NCBI GenBank assembly: GCA_028279155.1
Contig: JANQST010000228.1
Coordinates: 1-27,167 of the forward strand
Source: Cyclobacteriaceae bacterium
Lineage (GTDB): Bacteria; Bacteroidota; Bacteroidia; Cytophagales; Cyclobacteriaceae
Direction of reading: 5' to 3'
Length of the DNA: 27,167 bases
Shown one piece after another: positions 24,285-27,167 of this stretch. Below the pieces are notes generated by a model. The model did no database searches and was not told the DNA's origin. It saw nothing but the letters and a program-made list of their open reading frames with translations. A program made the translations under genes and the position numbers. Position 1 is the first letter of the stretch, and each line of letters begins with the position of its first letter.

Positions 24285-25304
24285 TCACATCAAAATATTA
24301 TTTACCGGAGCTGTTGGTTCCGGTATATTTTCTTCATTCAACATTTCCTTGAGGTCGATCTCTATTGTTCGGGCAATGTTAGTTATTGGCACATCGTTCG
24401 CTCCACCCTGGAACGGATTTTCTGTCGATTCACCAATTTTTTCCATCGTATGGAATACCCAGGAAACCAATGTGCTGAATGGAATGGTGAGCCAAACGAA
24501 ATTCTCGCCCAGTTTGGCAAATTCACCGATCATCCCGAACGGAAGTAGTAAAACAAAAAGCCAGACAAAATAGAGGTTTAGTGTAGCAAACTGTCTTGGA
24601 TAAGGAAAATTCTTGATGCGTTCGCTCTTACCTTGCTCATCGTAAAAAGCTTTCAACATATTTTCCATTTCCATATGTCGGAAATCTTCGATATATCCAG
24701 CCTCTAGAAGTTCTCTTAAATCTTTGGATTGCAAAGCGATAATTTGTGTTGCCCTATTTTTCTTGGATAGTATATGAGTCTTATCTCCTTCCGATAGAAA
24801 ATTTTGAAAATCATCTTCAAGTGATATTTCTTCCTCCGGAACCTTAAAGAATTTTTTGTATTCTGCATTGTGCTTCTTGTCCATATACTCCCAGTTCTTA
24901 GGCTGTCGTATTTGGTGCCGGAGTGCTGTAAGCCAAGCAAGATGTCGATAGATTAGCCTTCTATGAATGCTACTCAGCTCACCCTGGCCCAGCTTCTTCG
25001 AAGCATGTTGATTGGTAACAAAATCAAGTACCATTATTCCCCAGGTGCGACTGGTGTTGATTATCGCTCCCCATATTTTCCTTCCTTCCCACATTCGGTC
25101 GTAGGTAGCATTATTCTTAAAGCCAATTAGAAATGCCACAGCGGTTCCTATCAAGGCCATTGGAAGCCATGGAATGGTCAACCATTTTAAATTGAAAATT
25201 TCGTATGCTGCTGTTACTGCAGCAGATAGCAAAATGTACAATACAATGTCTCTTCTAGTCCAGATTATGGCTTCTTTAAGCGTGAAATTGTTTCCAGCGT
25301 GCAT
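24285..25304 (-). CDS. Bestrophin-like chloride channel family protein (UPF0187)
   Basis: A 339-residue integral membrane protein of the bacterial bestrophin family, pentameric anion (or in some bacteria cation) channels. Typical stretches are IIWTRRDIVLYILLSAAVTAAYE with the first helix, WLPMALIGTAVAFLIGFKNNATYDRMWEGRKIWGAIINTSRTWG (the highly conserved second helix and RxWEGRxxWG segment), the cytoplasmic helices with YRHLAWLTALRHQIR, and FATLNLYFVWLFVLLLPFGMIGEF with the following helix WLTIPFSTLVSWVFHTMEKIGE. The conserved C-terminal NPFQGGANDVPI closes the domain. The ATG lies 2 bases after the stop of the upstream gene in the ftsH-lpxH row, so it is probably the last gene of that operon. 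Ion preference cannot be told. Confidence 0.9.
   Translation of the reverse strand: MHAGNNFTLKEAIIWTRRDIVLYILLSAAVTAAYEIFNLKWLTIPWLPMALIGTAVAFLIGFKNNATYDRMWEGRKIWGAIINTSRTWGIMVLDFVTNQHASKKLGQGELSSIHRRLIYRHLAWLTALRHQIRQPKNWEYMDKKHNAEYKKFFKVPEEEISLEDDFQNFLSEGDKTHILSKKNRATQIIALQSKDLRELLEAGYIEDFRHMEMENMLKAFYDEQGKSERIKNFPYPRQFATLNLYFVWLFVLLLPFGMIGEFAKLGENFVWLTIPFSTLVSWVFHTMEKIGESTENPFQGGANDVPITNIARTIEIDLKEMLNEENIPEPTAPVNNILM
24303..24332 (+). terminator. Possible tolC terminator inside the bestrophin-like gene
   Basis: TACCGGA (24303-24309), a 9-base loop, TCCGGTA (24319-24325), then TATTTTCTT. It lies 20 bases after the tolC stop but within the 3' coding end of the opposing gene (codons for PEPTAP). 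The T-tract is imperfect. A weaker T-rich run also follows on the minus strand, so it may work in both directions. Confidence 0.45.
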
Positions 25305-25306
25305 GA

Positions 25307-26119
25307 TTAATCTTTTTGGTTGGGTATAGAAAAGTATGAAATCTTTTCGTCATCTATAACAGCGAATTCATTCTTAAGTTTCAAAATAGCTTTCTTGTTT
25401 AGAAAAACTTCATAAGTTAATTCTTCAATTATTGCTGGTTTGTAGGGATCAATTTTGACTAATCCTTTTGGATGTGTTATATAAATAAGATTGTTCAAAA
25501 CTTGGAAATAGCTGATCTCCTTCAAATTTATGGTTCCATTTAAATTTCCGAATTGATCAAGGATTTGAAACCCATTCTCGTCAGCGATCAGAAGGAGGTT
25601 TCCAAAAGCCCTCATGATTGCGATACTGTCGCCCAGGTTGTGTTGGACTTCATGTAAGATGCTATTTCTAAGAGGATCGATTTTCTTTAGTCTTTGTGGG
25701 TTGTTTTCTGCGATCCAAAAGGTGCCATCCGGAGATATACATGCAGATTCCGCAAAATCGATTCCATATGTTAATACATCGTATTTTTTGGGTATGGCGG
25801 AGAACCGATCCAAAATAAATATCTGTTGAATGTCTCGGTAGAATAGAAATATTTTTCGGTTGTTCTGAGCTTCCAAAAGTGTTATCGATGATTGATTTGG
25901 AAGGGAGAAAGGTTGGGTTGTAGAATTACCTTCAGATGGAATTTTTTGCAGTCCTCCATTCGTGAAGCCTAGAAAAATGTTATTCTCGGTATCTAATGAA
26001 TATGCTGTCGGTGATTGAGCAAGATGCGTTTGTTTGATCCGAGTTAACTCCTGACCATGTGCAATCCAGGGTGAAAAAAAACTAACGACCAAAAGTCTTA
26101 AGTACAGCTTCTTTCTCAT
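25307..26119 (-). CDS. Secreted protein with propeller-like repeats, unknown function
   Basis: A 270-residue protein not assigned to a named family. A signal peptide (MRKKLYLRLLVVSFFSPWIAHGQ, cut near residue 23) is followed by repeated four-strand-like units: SLDTENNIFLGFTNGGLQKI, SCISPDGTFWIAENNPQRLKKIDP, FGNLLLIADENGFQILDQFG, NNLIYITHPKGLVKIDP and NEFAVIDDEKISYFSI. These suggest a five- to six-bladed beta-propeller (SMP30/YVTN-like in style), placed in the periplasm or at the surface. The start overlaps the end of lpxH by 38 bases. The overlap is real because the signal peptide's basic residues and hydrophobic core are both in this frame. The next gene follows after 2 bases. Confidence 0.75.
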   Translation of the reverse strand: MRKKLYLRLLVVSFFSPWIAHGQELTRIKQTHLAQSPTAYSLDTENNIFLGFTNGGLQKIPSEGNSTTQPFSLPNQSSITLLEAQNNRKIFLFYRDIQQIFILDRFSAIPKKYDVLTYGIDFAESACISPDGTFWIAENNPQRLKKIDPLRNSILHEVQHNLGDSIAIMRAFGNLLLIADENGFQILDQFGNLNGTINLKEISYFQVLNNLIYITHPKGLVKIDPYKPAIIEELTYEVFLNKKAILKLKNEFAVIDDEKISYFSIPNQKD

Positions 26120-26867
26120 CTACTTCAAGATAGGAATAATGTTTGACCCAATCTCCCAGGCTAAAGTAAATTGAATTTGCATTCACATCCATTTTGAAGG
26201 ATTGATGCCTATGCCCAAAAATGTAGAAATCATGATGTTCTTTTTCTTCAATCTCGTTGCTATATTGAAACAGGCGTTCCTCTTCGCCGCGAAAAGGGTC
26301 CTCTTTTTTTTCATCAGAAATTCGACTTCTTCTTGACCAGAAATTAGCGATACTTATTCCAATGTTTGGATGGAGCCATTGAAATAGCCATTGACAAAAT
26401 TTGTTGGAAAAAATTGGTTTAAGGATTTTATACAAATGATCACCTGACCCCAGTCCGTCTCCGTGTCCCACGTAAATTCTTTTGTCGCCAATGTTAAGTG
26501 AAACAGGATCTTTGTAAACTGGAATATCAAGTTCTTCTGGAAAATAATCAGACATCCATAGATCGTGATTACCCGTAAATAGGAAAATTGGAATACCTCG
26601 GTCTCTTAGCTCAGCTAGTCTGCCTTGAAAGCGAATGAATCCCTTAGGAATAGAATGCTTGTATTCAAACCAAAAGTCGAAAATATCCCCAACGAGAAAT
26701 ACAGCTTTTGCATTGTCAGAGATTTGATCTAACCATTGTACGATCTTCAGCTCTCTCTCTGAACTCGTCGTTTTATCTGGGGCTCCAAGATGAAAGTCAC
26801 TTGCAAAGTAGACCTTTTCGTTTGGAAGTAACGTAATGTCAGGGATGCTAATCGGCTTTTTGGCCAT
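26082..26867 (-). CDS. lpxH: UDP-2,3-diacylglucosamine diphosphatase (LpxH family)
   Basis: A 261-residue calcineurin-like metallophosphoesterase. Metal-site motifs are complete: SDFHLG (D24, H26), GDIFDFWFEY (D61), GNHD (N100, H101), VGHGDG (H135) and FGHRHQ (H219, H221). The FWFEY and HGDGLGSGD neighbourhood is typical of LpxH, which cuts UDP-2,3-diacylglucosamine to lipid X in lipid A synthesis at the cytoplasmic face of the membrane. Residues about 175-205 (WSRRSRISDEKKEDPFRGEEERLF) form the cap region. A general UDP-diacylglucosamine diphosphatase label is the cautious alternative. It starts 4 bases after the ftsH stop and overlaps the next gene by 38 bases. In E. coli FtsH degrades the lipid A enzyme LpxC, so this pairing may have meaning. 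Confidence 0.9.
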   Translation of the reverse strand: MAKKPISIPDITLLPNEKVYFASDFHLGAPDKTTSSERELKIVQWLDQISDNAKAVFLVGDIFDFWFEYKHSIPKGFIRFQGRLAELRDRGIPIFLFTGNHDLWMSDYFPEELDIPVYKDPVSLNIGDKRIYVGHGDGLGSGDHLYKILKPIFSNKFCQWLFQWLHPNIGISIANFWSRRSRISDEKKEDPFRGEEERLFQYSNEIEEKEHHDFYIFGHRHQSFKMDVNANSIYFSLGDWVKHYSYLEVDEKEAVLKTFGR

Positions 26868-26871
26868 TCGA

Positions 26872-27167
26872 TTAGCTGGCTTTTTCCTCGCTTATCTCTT
26901 CTTCTTTTTCCACTTCCTTCTTCACCTCATCTTTCACTTTATCAACCTCTTTCTTTTCTTTTTTGTCCTTGCCATCCTCTTCTTTTTTAGCGGACCCGTT
27001 ACTTTTCGTGAAAGCTTCATATGCCGTTTGATTCTTAAACGGACGTTTTCCAATCAATTCTTCTAAATCAGACTGAAAAATGATTTCTCTCTTTAAAAGC
27101 TCCTGGGCTAGAATCTCTAATTCCTTCTTCTTGCTTAGCAAGAGCTTTTTAGTCCTGTCATATGCCT
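26872..27167 (-). CDS. ftsH: ATP-dependent zinc metalloprotease FtsH, C-terminal end (5' part outside window)
   Basis: The last 98 or so codons of a gene entering from the right edge. The frame is open to 27165, so the TTG at 27141 is not the true start. The sequence AYDRTKKLLLSKKKELEILA then LKREIIFQSDLEELIGKRPF is the end of the FtsH M41 protease domain (helical tail with the conserved IF..DLE..IGKRPF). It is followed by a 50-residue low-complexity tail of Lys, Glu and Asp (KKEEDGKDKKEKKEVDKVKD and on), which is common but variable in Bacteroidota FtsH. FtsH is a membrane-bound hexameric protease for quality control. It leads the row with lpxH, the propeller-like protein and the bestrophin-like gene. 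Confidence 0.92.
   Translation of the reverse strand, partial: AYDRTKKLLLSKKKELEILAQELLKREIIFQSDLEELIGKRPFKNQTAYEAFTKSNGSAKKEEDGKDKKEKKEVDKVKDEVKKEVEKEEEISEEKAS

Noticed and set aside
27139..27141. TTG at the right edge as the start of an 89-residue Lys/Glu-rich protein
   Set aside because: The frame continues upstream to the window edge with sequence typical of the FtsH C-terminal region, so this is the end of ftsH.

Overview
The window looks like chromosomal DNA of a Bacteroidota bacterium, most likely a marine or free-living member of the Cytophagales. The reasons are: moderately low GC; almost no Shine-Dalgarno sequences in front of genes; several promoters of the Bacteroidota type (TTG, 19-20 bases, TAnnTTTG); and a typical gene set (FtsH with a charged tail, two-domain AsnS, OPX/Wzc/YwqE polysaccharide genes, PadR plus FtsX-type permease, ComA-like phosphosulfolactate synthase, DUF368). 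I cannot name the genus. No insertion sequence, prophage, CRISPR array or rRNA was seen. Coding density is high, and both window ends cut through genes (asnS on the left, ftsH on the right).

Layout. 1-2150: the end of asnS and a membrane fatty-acid-hydroxylase/sterol-desaturase family protein. 1740-5149 (minus): an operon of a PadR regulator, a large FtsX/MacB-type permease translated from a GTG that overlaps the PadR stop, and a small secreted NTF2-like protein. 5279-5600: a tRNA-Arg(CCT) with its own promoter, followed by an unusual tandem array of degraded copies of the tRNA 3' half. 5609-6730 (minus): the ribosome-associated GTPase HflX. 6786-11794: a compact polysaccharide gene group (GT4 glycosyltransferase, outer-membrane export lipoprotein, Wzc-type tyrosine autokinase, PHP-type tyrosine phosphatase).

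11888-19632: a TPR protein from its own promoter, a ComA-like phosphosulfolactate synthase, a divergent small outer-membrane-type protein, a DUF368 (PopT-like) lipid-carrier transporter, aroE, uvrB directly abutting aroE, and a FabH. 19785-20528 (minus): an AlkD-like DNA glycosylase. 20829-24284: a tripartite efflux cluster (HlyD-like adaptor, MacB-type ATPase, TolC) that lacks a permease gene. 24285-27167 (minus): ftsH, lpxH, a secreted propeller-like protein and a bestrophin-like channel, closely packed and probably one operon.

Common themes are envelope biogenesis (polysaccharide export, undecaprenyl-phosphate recycling, lipid A, fatty acids, possibly sulfonolipids) and DNA repair (UvrB, AlkD). 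The most unusual items are the tRNA-tail repeat array with structured 16-base inserts, the ComA homologue in an envelope neighbourhood, plus-strand terminators buried in the 3' ends of opposing genes, and an orphan plus-strand terminator at 20646-20679 with no plus-strand gene in front of it.
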